Source of the DNA: a virus
Reading direction: 5' to 3' (one strand)
DNA length: 38,492 nt
IMG/VR virus record: IMGVR_UViG_3300001450_000094
Span: 1 to 38,492 of that record
The notes under the pieces are model-generated. The model was not told where the DNA came from. It ran no database searches and was given only the letters and a program-made list of their open reading frames with translations. Positions 15,108-21,187 of the stretch are shown one piece after another. The translations under genes and the position numbers were made by a program. How positions within the stretch are numbered: position 1 is the first letter of the stretch; every line of letters begins with the position of its first letter.

Positions 15108-18072
15108 CGGGAACAGTTCCTTTAACCTTATCGAAATCAGCAGGATCAGCAGCTATACCCTTGGCTAAGAAACTACCAAAGTAAAAATTCTTAAGACTCA
15201 TGGAAGGTTGCGTATCTTTCACTTGGTTAAAATGATTGTACAACGGCATAAATGCAGGGCTATTGACATCCATCCTGCCTAGATATTTAGTACCATTGGC
15301 GGTCACTTTAGGTTGTGGGCAATTAAAAATACCGGGTAAATCTTTACGATAAACACTAAAGCTACCATGAATATTACTAACCATAGGTGCCGGGTGCGTA
15401 AACTCTCCGATAGTTCTAAACCCAAGAGGATAGAAAGTTACACGGCCAACATCATCTCCCGGCTTAGTTGTATTTACAGGTACCATCATGAGATATGGAG
15501 TAGTAGAACCCGCCATACTATTGACTACATACCCAGCAGGAAACAAGCACTGTAAAGCATCGTGCTTGGGTGCATGAAGCAAACCAATGTTGGCACCAAG
15601 AGCGGGAACAACGTGGTAAGGAGTAGTTACATTGGAAGAATCCTGCCAGTAATTCAACAAGGACTGCACATCCATATTATTTGCAAAACCTGTTTCAAGT
15701 AGTGAAGGTTTGTGGTTACCCCTGTTGTCCTTTTGATTGGACCACATCAAGTTACCATGCTGAAGGTCCCAAGTACTGTAGCTACTATCTTTAAACTGAG
15801 AGGGTCCACTGTGGTACTGCATGTGGATAAGATTTCCTCCCTCTCTTAGACAAACCAGAACAGGAGAGAAGTTCATTGGCTCACCAATATCAGAGCCGAA
15901 CCATTTAATATTTTTTAAAGCATTGCCTGCTTGATGATGAGAACTAATAACATAATCAGGGTTGTGTAAGTTAAGATACTTAAAGGGAGTATTCTTAACA
16001 GTACCAACACTAACTACTTTCTCTTCAGCAAGAGATTCAACAGCGGTGTCAAGCTGTGCCGTATAAAGATAGTTTGTATGAATAGCTTGGCCATCATCAG
16101 AAGCTACCTTAAATGCCCACTCCTTATCCTTAGAAGCAAGAGCTTCCATGCTTATTGTGTGCCCTTCGGAAACCTCAACATCAACAGCAGCACCATGCCC
16201 TGTAACTTTAGTTTTTAATACACCAAAGTTATCTGTTTGGATAAGGCATGGGTCGTCGTCATTGCTAATACAATAAGGAACCATGGACTTCTTATTAATA
16301 CGAGAATTCCCTATGGATGTATAAGATTGCATACCAGTTAGAGATGAAGCAGTAGGCACACAAAGACCTGTGCCGTCGCCTTCCCAGCCATGCTTTAAAA
16401 ACTCCCGATGTTTTTCTACAGCGGAACCAGACATCAAAGCAAAATCAATAGACAAATTGGCAGCGTGATCAAACATGTTAGTGGTAACAAATTTATTAAA
16501 CACCCACCCACAGTTGTGTCCGATATTAATAACTTCATTAAACATATCAAGAAGTCGTTGCTTTATTCGATTACGACTACCCAAAGTATTATAAGCTACT
16601 TCTAGGTTGGAAGTTGAAGACCAATCTTGGTTATAGGATTTACGAATAAGGTGCTGGGCCATCTCATCCATAAGAATTTGATAGCGTGCAATGCGTGCCC
16701 ACTTATCCCCGCCATAAGAACCAGACCAATGGCCATTCTTAAAAGAAAGATAAGAACGACGAACCCTACCCTGTGCAAGAGGACCCCATCCAGACCACCA
16801 CCTATCCCAGATAACATTCCTAGCAATCACTTCTCCATTAGCTTGCTTCGGATGTTTAGATCCATACCTAGCCTCACCAATTGAAAGCAAGCCAAGTAAC
16901 CGAACAGCATAGCCAATGCCCAAGCCAAGCAAGCGCGACCCTACAGTTGGCTCTTGAAACTGATGAGTATGAAAAGCCAAAAGCATAATGCTCATAGCTT
17001 CTCGATAACTAACAGAGTCTTCATGCAAAGAAGAACCTTTGTGCTTGCGATGGTGTATGCCCTCACTAAAAACAGGATAGTCAAAGGCACGTAAAGCATG
17101 AGCATAACCGTTGTTAAAAGGATGAGTCTCGAAAGTAAACTTAGCCTTGGGGTAATCAACAGGATGAATACTATTGCCAGACTCTAACTCAATATCGTCT
17201 GCCCACCGAGTAATGTAAGTAACTCCAGCTTCTTTGGTATTCACACCCCAATGGGAATGTAACCCCCCACCTGCGTGGTAAACTACATCTACTTTTGGGT
17301 CCAAAGAATAGACAAGCTTGCGCCACTCAACAAAAGTTTCCTTACCCGTTGGGATAACAACATTTTGAATGTGCTCTATATAATGAGGTACAAAATTAGA
17401 AGAAACTCCCTCAACTTTTTCACCAGCACGACACTGAACTAAAAAACTTTTAGCTATGGACGATGGCTTTACATATCCACTGGAGTTGCCCTTCCTATAT
17501 TGAACAACTTCTAAGTACGGATCGTGAGACTCAAGAACAATAGAAGAATCTTCTGGCAAATTATGCCAGCTATCTTTTGAACTGGGATAGCCAAGCATAA
17601 TAGAATCCTTACCCTCAGTAGCACCATCATTATCAGGACCAACACTGAAAGCATTGGGAGTAATAATCATACTCGAAGTCGATCGGTTCAAATGATCCAT
17701 GAGAATAAGCTCACCTTCAGGATCTGCTTGGAGTACCTGAAGATAAAGCTCAGCAATTTCTCTAGTGCTAGTAACTCTAACGCTATCAAGAAAACCATGA
17801 GCAGGTAAGAGAGGAGCAGGCCGTGCAAACAAACCTGTCTTTAGGTATTTACCCCACGCCACAGGAATAGAAACATTAGGTCCCTCACTTTGATCAGTAC
17901 CTTGAGTCAAATCTGACCAGTTGCTTTTGTTAATAACAAAGAATGTAGGTACTTCTATCTTATGATCCGTAAGATACTTGTCTTTAAGTCGTGCTTTATT
18001 AATTAATTTCCAGCTTGAAAGCGCATCCAAACCGTTGGCTTTCTGTGTCTGATACAACTTATGTTCACTCAT
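15097..18072 (-). CDS. Large protein with ATP-grasp-like and phosphohistidine (PEP-utilising) swivel-like N-terminus; unknown C-terminal two thirds
   Basis: 991 aa. I read the first 300 residues as dikinase-like. VPTFFVI (41-47) resembles the VPxGFxI lid start of ATP-grasp dikinases. LFARPAPLLPAHGFLDS (81-97) resembles their (V)RSS...GxFxS phosphate-binding segment. ELILMDHL (121-128) and FLVQCR (210-215) resemble the VQxMV strand and the terminal LQxRP strand. GGGLHSHWGVNTKEAGV (268-284) matches the GGxxSHxAIxARExGIP swivel motif with His274 as candidate phosphohistidine. Residues 310-991 match nothing I know. Known relatives (PPDK, PEP synthase, rifampin phosphotransferase) transfer phosphate from ATP through His to a substrate. 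AAGGA precedes the ATG. Base composition is distinctly AT-rich. The downstream phosphatase overlaps by 11 bases. Confidence 0.55.
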   Translation of the reverse strand: MSEHKLYQTQKANGLDALSSWKLINKARLKDKYLTDHKIEVPTFFVINKSNWSDLTQGTDQSEGPNVSIPVAWGKYLKTGLFARPAPLLPAHGFLDSVRVTSTREIAELYLQVLQADPEGELILMDHLNRSTSSMIITPNAFSVGPDNDGATEGKDSIMLGYPSSKDSWHNLPEDSSIVLESHDPYLEVVQYRKGNSSGYVKPSSIAKSFLVQCRAGEKVEGVSSNFVPHYIEHIQNVVIPTGKETFVEWRKLVYSLDPKVDVVYHAGGGLHSHWGVNTKEAGVTYITRWADDIELESGNSIHPVDYPKAKFTFETHPFNNGYAHALRAFDYPVFSEGIHHRKHKGSSLHEDSVSYREAMSIMLLAFHTHQFQEPTVGSRLLGLGIGYAVRLLGLLSIGEARYGSKHPKQANGEVIARNVIWDRWWSGWGPLAQGRVRRSYLSFKNGHWSGSYGGDKWARIARYQILMDEMAQHLIRKSYNQDWSSTSNLEVAYNTLGSRNRIKQRLLDMFNEVINIGHNCGWVFNKFVTTNMFDHAANLSIDFALMSGSAVEKHREFLKHGWEGDGTGLCVPTASSLTGMQSYTSIGNSRINKKSMVPYCISNDDDPCLIQTDNFGVLKTKVTGHGAAVDVEVSEGHTISMEALASKDKEWAFKVASDDGQAIHTNYLYTAQLDTAVESLAEEKVVSVGTVKNTPFKYLNLHNPDYVISSHHQAGNALKNIKWFGSDIGEPMNFSPVLVCLREGGNLIHMQYHSGPSQFKDSSYSTWDLQHGNLMWSNQKDNRGNHKPSLLETGFANNMDVQSLLNYWQDSSNVTTPYHVVPALGANIGLLHAPKHDALQCLFPAGYVVNSMAGSTTPYLMMVPVNTTKPGDDVGRVTFYPLGFRTIGEFTHPAPMVSNIHGSFSVYRKDLPGIFNCPQPKVTANGTKYLGRMDVNSPAFMPLYNHFNQVKDTQPSMSLKNFYFGSFLAKGIAADPADFDKVKGTVPDVV

Positions 18073-18113
18073 TTAATTTCCTTTCGTTTGTTATTACTCA
18101 TGCAGTTCTTATT

Positions 18114-18305
18114 TTATTTAGGGATTCTTTTCTTGTTTAGTTTCTCCTCAAGGATAAGACGCACGGCTGCATTGACTGACCAGCAATGTTCATCTGCGTA
18201 ATTCTTAAGAGCCTTGTGCGTTTGAGGTTCAAGTAAAACAGAAATTCTGTGAGAACTTTTGTTAAAAATACGAGGCCGACCAACTGTTAGTTTTTTCTTA
18301 GGCAT
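18114..18305 (-). CDS. Ribbon-helix-helix transcriptional regulator
   Basis: 63 aa. After a basic N-terminus (PKKKLTVGRPR) the pattern HRISVLLEPQTHKALKNYADEHCWSVNAAVRLILEEKL gives a beta strand with alternating residues, then two helices, as in CopG/Arc/MetJ-type dimers. Such proteins bind operators through the paired strands and are often autoregulators. AAGGA lies seven bases upstream of the ATG. Its leader holds two near-identical 26-base repeats with a palindromic core (18319-18344, 18361-18386), the natural candidate operators. It precedes the accessory block on the same strand, 41 bases before the 991-aa gene, so it could control that block. Confidence 0.8.
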   Translation of the reverse strand: MPKKKLTVGRPRIFNKSSHRISVLLEPQTHKALKNYADEHCWSVNAAVRLILEEKLNKKRIPK

Positions 18306-18318
18306 ATTACTTTCCTTG

Positions 18319-18386
18319 TCTGGGCTAGCGAATCTCTTCGACTCGCTGCGCGTTTAAAGTTCTGGGCTGGCGGATCTCTCCGACTC
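18319..18386. repeat. Duplicated 26-base hairpin element with a covarying base pair
   Basis: Copies at 18319-18344 and 18361-18386 agree at 23 of 26 positions. The core is CGAA-TCTC-TTCG in the first and CGGA-TCTC-TCCG in the second: the two changes A>G and T>C pair with each other, so the stem is kept. The copies lie in the 5' leader of the ribbon-helix-helix gene. They may be operators for that regulator or RNA hairpins in the leader. Confidence 0.7.
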
Positions 18387-18399
18387 GGCCCAAGGCGTT

Positions 18400-18435
18400 C
18401 GCCTCGGACCACGCTGTGATGCGCAGTCCGAGGCG
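18400..18435. repeat. 10-bp perfect inverted repeat, intergenic
   Basis: CGCCTCGGAC (18400-18409) and its exact complement (18426-18435) enclose 16 bases. It lies ten bases past the stop of the 275-aa gene on the - strand. No T-run follows on either strand, so it is not a standard terminator; it could be a 3'-end-stabilising or processing hairpin, or a rho-dependent/weak stop. Confidence 0.6.
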
Positions 18436-18444
18436 TGCCTGTGG

Positions 18445-19272
18445 TTAGAAGGGTAGCTGTTCGCTCACTTCAGGTGTGGATTTCGCTTTGGGTTTTGCTT
18501 TCGCTGCACCCTCCCCGAACTCGCCTTTGAAGCTGTTGATTGCATGCACTAAAGATACTGCACCGTGCGCCTGACCATCGAACTTCACAAGATTTGTAGT
18601 ACCATCGAGTGCAGTTGCAAGGTGAACGTCAGGTATCGTAGCTACGAACTTGAAGTTGAATCCGCTCTGAGTATCAAGGCCGAGCGTCTGATTCAGTTCG
18701 TGCCAGTGCTGCCCCATAAGCGAGGCGGTGAGTTGCTCGTCGCTATGTTGGCAGCAGTTACGATACCAAGCATCGCCGACCGCAGTATTCGTATCGGTCA
18801 GCGCTACCTCGCTTTCGTTGAGCGTGGCAATAAGTTCGTTGCAAAGCTCAATGTGTGTATCGCTACGCTTGTGCTTGCCCTTCGTATCAAGGCGCAGCTT
18901 GTCGTAGTCAAGAGGAGTAAGAGCAGATGGAGTACCGCCCTTCATTGTCGCTGCTTTAGTCATGTACTGCGAGCGCTGCAGCAATGGAGTATCTCCGAAG
19001 TGAAGATGAAACATCCAAGGTCCCTCGCGCCGAACGCTCAGCAGGTACTTGGCTGTAGCGATCTGCTCGGGAGTACCCTCGGTAAGCTGGCGGTCCTCGG
19101 CAAGGAAATGATTATACTCCGTGTCCTCGTCGTAGTAATACGGAGCGTCACCACCATCAGCGCAATCGCGGGCACGAGTAAAATCTCCGTATCCTGCGAA
19201 AGCATTGTCGAAAGCGCCACGCCTAACGCTAGTGCTAGCGGTCGATTGCTTCTTAATAAATTCAAATGCCAT
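18445..19272 (-). CDS. Hypothetical early protein with a -LPF C-terminal tip (possible ssDNA-binding protein)
   Basis: 275 aa from the ATG at 19272, which has GAGGA eight bases upstream; an ATG at 19287 overlaps that ribosome site and is unlikely. Family not recognised. The body (FKFVATIPDVHLATALDGTTNLVKFDGQAHGAVSLVHAINSFKGEFGEG) is followed by a flexible Ala/Lys/Pro linker and the last residues SEQLPF. A linker plus terminal PF recalls the SSB tip that recruits partner proteins, but the tip is not strongly acidic and no OB-fold signature can be shown by eye. A structured element lies in its leader at 19330-19380, within a 117-base gap to the previous gene. Confidence 0.7.
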   Translation of the reverse strand: MAFEFIKKQSTASTSVRRGAFDNAFAGYGDFTRARDCADGGDAPYYYDEDTEYNHFLAEDRQLTEGTPEQIATAKYLLSVRREGPWMFHLHFGDTPLLQRSQYMTKAATMKGGTPSALTPLDYDKLRLDTKGKHKRSDTHIELCNELIATLNESEVALTDTNTAVGDAWYRNCCQHSDEQLTASLMGQHWHELNQTLGLDTQSGFNFKFVATIPDVHLATALDGTTNLVKFDGQAHGAVSLVHAINSFKGEFGEGAAKAKPKAKSTPEVSEQLPF

Positions 19273-19332
19273 GATTAAATTCCTCATTCAGATATCAATA
19301 CTAGATGCCGTCTAGCGCGGTAATAAATCAAA

Positions 19333-19380
19333 GAAAGGGAGGCCCCCCCTGACGAAGGAAGGAAAGAGGGGGCCGGAATA
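19333..19380 (-). ncRNA. Structured leader element, copy 1
   Basis: A 7-bp stem (GGCCCCC 19341-19347 with GGGGGCC 19368-19374) flanks a loop containing GACGAAGG; AGGGAG precedes and GGAAT follows on the + strand. A second copy is at 20422-20470 with the same flanks and loop but a different, still complementary, lower stem. It lies in the 5' leader of the 275-aa gene, about 60 bases before its start. Direction of function is assumed to be that of the gene. Confidence 0.6.
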
Positions 19381-19389
19381 TTTAATCGG

Positions 19390-19527
19390 TCAGTGATCGA
19401 AAGGTAGCAGTCCCATGTAAATGCAGACCAAGATATAGATCGCTAAGTACGCAGGGCTACACGCAATAAGGAGCACCCAGTTCTCTTTCAGGGTGCTCCA
19501 CATCAGCTTCGCAAACCACCTACCCAT
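19390..19527 (-). CDS. Small single-pass membrane protein
   Basis: 45 aa. After a basic, amphipathic N-terminus (GRWFAKLMWSTLKEN) comes one long hydrophobic segment, WVLLIACSPAYLAIYILVCIYMGLL, and a short FDH tail. Its ATG overlaps the upstream stop by one base (TAATG on the - strand at 19527-19529), which argues for coupled translation. Size and topology would fit a small inner-membrane protein such as a holin-like, superinfection-exclusion or host-takeover peptide; the early location makes a lysis role less likely. A 9-bp inverted repeat (19470-19478 with 19491-19499) lies inside the coding region. Confidence 0.65.
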   Translation of the reverse strand: MGRWFAKLMWSTLKENWVLLIACSPAYLAIYILVCIYMGLLPFDH

Positions 19528-19877
19528 TACAGATCCCACTCGCCGGTGGCGTCTTCGAGCATGTGCGTTATGAGATCATGAATCCTTGGGTTAGGGCTTC
19601 GGACTGCAATCCATCCCATCCCGTGAGCTACTCCTTCGAGCGCAGTCCAGTTGTCACCCTTGGCCTTGGGTTGTCGATCGTAAGAAACGCATTTCTTCCA
19701 AGCGTTCCAGATTTCCCGCGACCTGCGCCGGTGGGAAACAGACGCAAAGGTCTGAGTAACAGGATCAATGTCCCGTAGCGCCCTCAATACAGTGTCAACT
19801 CGTGTGTCCATACTGTTGCGTGCGTAGTTTTTATAACGCAGGCCTTCGTGCACATGGAAATTATATTGTATGCTCAT
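19527..19877 (-). CDS. Hypothetical early protein
   Basis: 116 aa from the ATG at 19877, which follows the upstream stop by one base; the frame is open further upstream, but that extension lies inside the zinc-protein gene and is Ser/Thr/Val low complexity. Family not recognised. The sequence is basic in the middle (SHRRRSREIWNAWKKCVSYDRQPKAK) with a WTALEGVAHGMGW segment, which could be a small nucleic-acid-binding protein. It is linked without gaps to the zinc protein before it and the small membrane protein after it. Confidence 0.7.
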   Translation of the reverse strand: MSIQYNFHVHEGLRYKNYARNSMDTRVDTVLRALRDIDPVTQTFASVSHRRRSREIWNAWKKCVSYDRQPKAKGDNWTALEGVAHGMGWIAVRSPNPRIHDLITHMLEDATGEWDL

Positions 19878-19878
19878 G

Positions 19879-20112
19879 TTACCACCGCCTTCCGTAGTTG
19901 TTGTAGTTGTTGTTACGCTTGATGTCGCGAGAATTCTGGACTCCGCTACCCAAACATCCGAAGCACTTGCCCGTCTTACTGCGACAGACCTGACGACCAT
20001 CGGGCATAAGTTCGTAGTGAATGACGCGACCGAGGTGAACGTAACCACGGCCATCGCACTTCGCGCACTGACCGGGCTTCTCGTTAGGGGTTGCAGATCC
20101 ACAGAGTTCCAT
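19879..20112 (-). CDS. Small zinc-binding protein with DnaJ-type CxxCxGxG pairs
   Basis: 77 aa. Two knuckles, CAKCDGRGY (Cys16, Cys19) and CFGCLGSG (Cys50, Cys53), copy the CxxCxGxG units of the DnaJ central domain; together they should hold one zinc ion. The tail is Asn/Arg-rich (RDIKRNNNYNNYGRRW). Such mini zinc ribbons are frequent in phage early regions, with unproved roles in protein or nucleic-acid binding. AAAGGAG seven bases before the ATG is a strong ribosome site, and a hairpin (20138-20160) precedes it. Confidence 0.8.
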   Translation of the reverse strand: MELCGSATPNEKPGQCAKCDGRGYVHLGRVIHYELMPDGRQVCRSKTGKCFGCLGSGVQNSRDIKRNNNYNNYGRRW

Positions 20113-20137
20113 TCGATTCTCCTTTGCTAAGAAGTTC

Positions 20138-20160
20138 GGGACTGACCAGATTGTCAGCCC
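20138..20160 (-). ncRNA. Leader hairpin before the zinc-protein gene
   Basis: GGGACTGAC pairs with GTCAGCCC(C) across a 6-base loop, with one A-C mismatch, in the 60-base gap between two early genes. It sits just upstream of the AAAGGAG ribosome site of the zinc-protein gene and has no T-run, so it is probably a leader or processing hairpin rather than a terminator. Confidence 0.45.
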
Positions 20161-20172
20161 CGTAAGTTGGTA

Positions 20173-20388
20173 CTAAGCGCCCGCGAGAAGCTCCGAGCGA
20201 TGTTGTTCCGACAGATTCTGGTTCCAATCAAGCCAACCGCAAACCTCGTCATGTATGCCCAAACGCCGCGCTTCGTTGCGCAGCTTCTCGATACGTTGCT
20301 TCGCACGCGCAAGGTGCGGCCTATCGAGCCACCACTGAATGAGCTTTCCAATCCGTACAATCACTTTCGACTTAGCTTCATCTGACAT
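20173..20388 (-). CDS. Small basic hypothetical protein, first gene of the early - strand operon
   Basis: 71 aa from the ATG at 20388, chosen because AAAGGAG lies seven bases upstream; the frame is open further back but crosses the structured element at 20422-20470. The protein is basic and helical (WWLDRPHLARAKQRIEKLRNEARRLGIHDEVCGWLDW). Family not recognised; the Arg/Lys-rich helix could bind nucleic acid or a host protein. It is the first gene read leftward from the divergent region, so it should be among the earliest expressed. Confidence 0.7.
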   Translation of the reverse strand: MSDEAKSKVIVRIGKLIQWWLDRPHLARAKQRIEKLRNEARRLGIHDEVCGWLDWNQNLSEQHRSELLAGA

Positions 20389-20719
20389 TCTCTGCTCCTT
20401 TGTATGTGTTGGCTTGTGCAAGGAAGGGAGATTCCCCCCGACGAAGGAGGGAAGGAGGGAATCGGAATCCTCTGGCGATAAGACGAACTGCGCTCTTCGA
20501 GCCGTTTTTCTGCGTATGAGACACAAGATCCTCGGGATTTAGCGACAACGAACCACGGATCGTGATACACAACTACGGTTATGTATCGAACTTCGCAGTA
20601 ACCCCGGATCATGGGTCCCATACGCGTGTGCCTACGAGTGGTTGTGGCTGTGTATAATATGGAGTGCCCCTAAAATATTCGCCAAAATTTCTAGTTTCAT
20701 ATAGAATGGCGTTGACAAT
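20389..20719. promoter_or_regulatory. Divergent early/late intergenic control region
   Basis: No gene longer than 40 codons fits both strands here. The left part holds the structured element (20422-20470). The right part, 20650-20712, is AT-rich with TATAAT at 20653-20658 and TATAGA at 20700-20705 on the + strand as -10-like hexamers; neither has a good -35. Late genes start at 20720 and early genes leave leftward at 20388, so promoters for both directions must be in or near this segment. Individual promoters are not resolvable by eye. Confidence 0.5.
20422..20470 (-). ncRNA. Structured leader element, copy 2
   Basis: A 7-bp stem (GATTCCC 20430-20436 with GGGAATC 20457-20463) flanks a loop with GACGAAGG; AGGGAG precedes and GGAAT follows. 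Compared with copy 1 (19333-19380), the lower stem differs at three pairs (G-C>A-T, C-G>T-A twice), each compensated on the other arm, while loop and flanks are nearly unchanged. It lies in the 5' leader of the 71-aa gene, about 35 bases before its start codon. Confidence 0.6.
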
Positions 20720-21187
20720 ATGGCTGAGATGGTATGGAATCCGCGCCCAACGTGTCCTGTTTGCAGTTCTCGCAGCAGGATAGCGATAGATAAACGGATA
20801 ATGTTCTCGGCGTACCCTAAAAAAAGGGCAATATCGTTAGCTCCAGTACTAGGAGTAAAGGAATCCGTAATGAATAAACACTTGGAACATATAGGCGGCG
20901 ACCTCACTGGCCCAGAAGATTACGGGCAAAGATTGCTGCAATCCTTAGAAGTAGCGCTACAAGACGCCCGAGATATTATTCAAGACGCCCGAGGCGATGG
21001 ATCGTACTCTGCAGCCATCAACGGGATCAAAGCTATCGCTATGTTGATCGAGACACAGGCAAAGTTGGTCGGCTTGGCTAATTCGTCTAAACAAAAAAGT
21101 GTAACCGTTAGTTTATCTTTGCCCGATGGAGAAGTAGCTAAGCTAGCAAGGGACTATGAAACTACGGTAGAGATTGATGGCAAGTGA
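20720..21187 (+). CDS. Probable terminase small subunit
   Basis: 155 aa. An N-terminal TCPVCSSRSR could be part of a zinc site. A KKRAISLAPVLGVKESVMNKHLEHIGGDL segment can form a helix-turn-helix-like unit. Then a helical core (GQRLLQSLEVALQDARDIIQDARGDGSYSAAINGIKAIAMLIETQAKLVGL) could oligomerise, and a short beta segment (SVTVSLSLPDGEV) closes the protein. This layout and the overlap of 11 bases with the large terminase gene support the call; sequence family alone does not. It would recognise phage DNA for packaging. No Shine-Dalgarno precedes the ATG, so the transcript may be nearly leaderless. Confidence 0.6.
   Translation: MAEMVWNPRPTCPVCSSRSRIAIDKRIMFSAYPKKRAISLAPVLGVKESVMNKHLEHIGGDLTGPEDYGQRLLQSLEVALQDARDIIQDARGDGSYSAAINGIKAIAMLIETQAKLVGLANSSKQKSVTVSLSLPDGEVAKLARDYETTVEIDGK

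Noticed and set aside
18445-19272. Firm SSB assignment for the 275-aa early protein
   Set aside because: Only the -LPF tip and linker recall SSB; no OB-fold pattern could be shown.
19879-20102. Upstream extension of the 116-aa early gene
   Set aside because: The extension is Ser/Thr/Val low complexity antisense-like sequence overlapping the zinc-protein gene; the ATG at 19877 is better placed.
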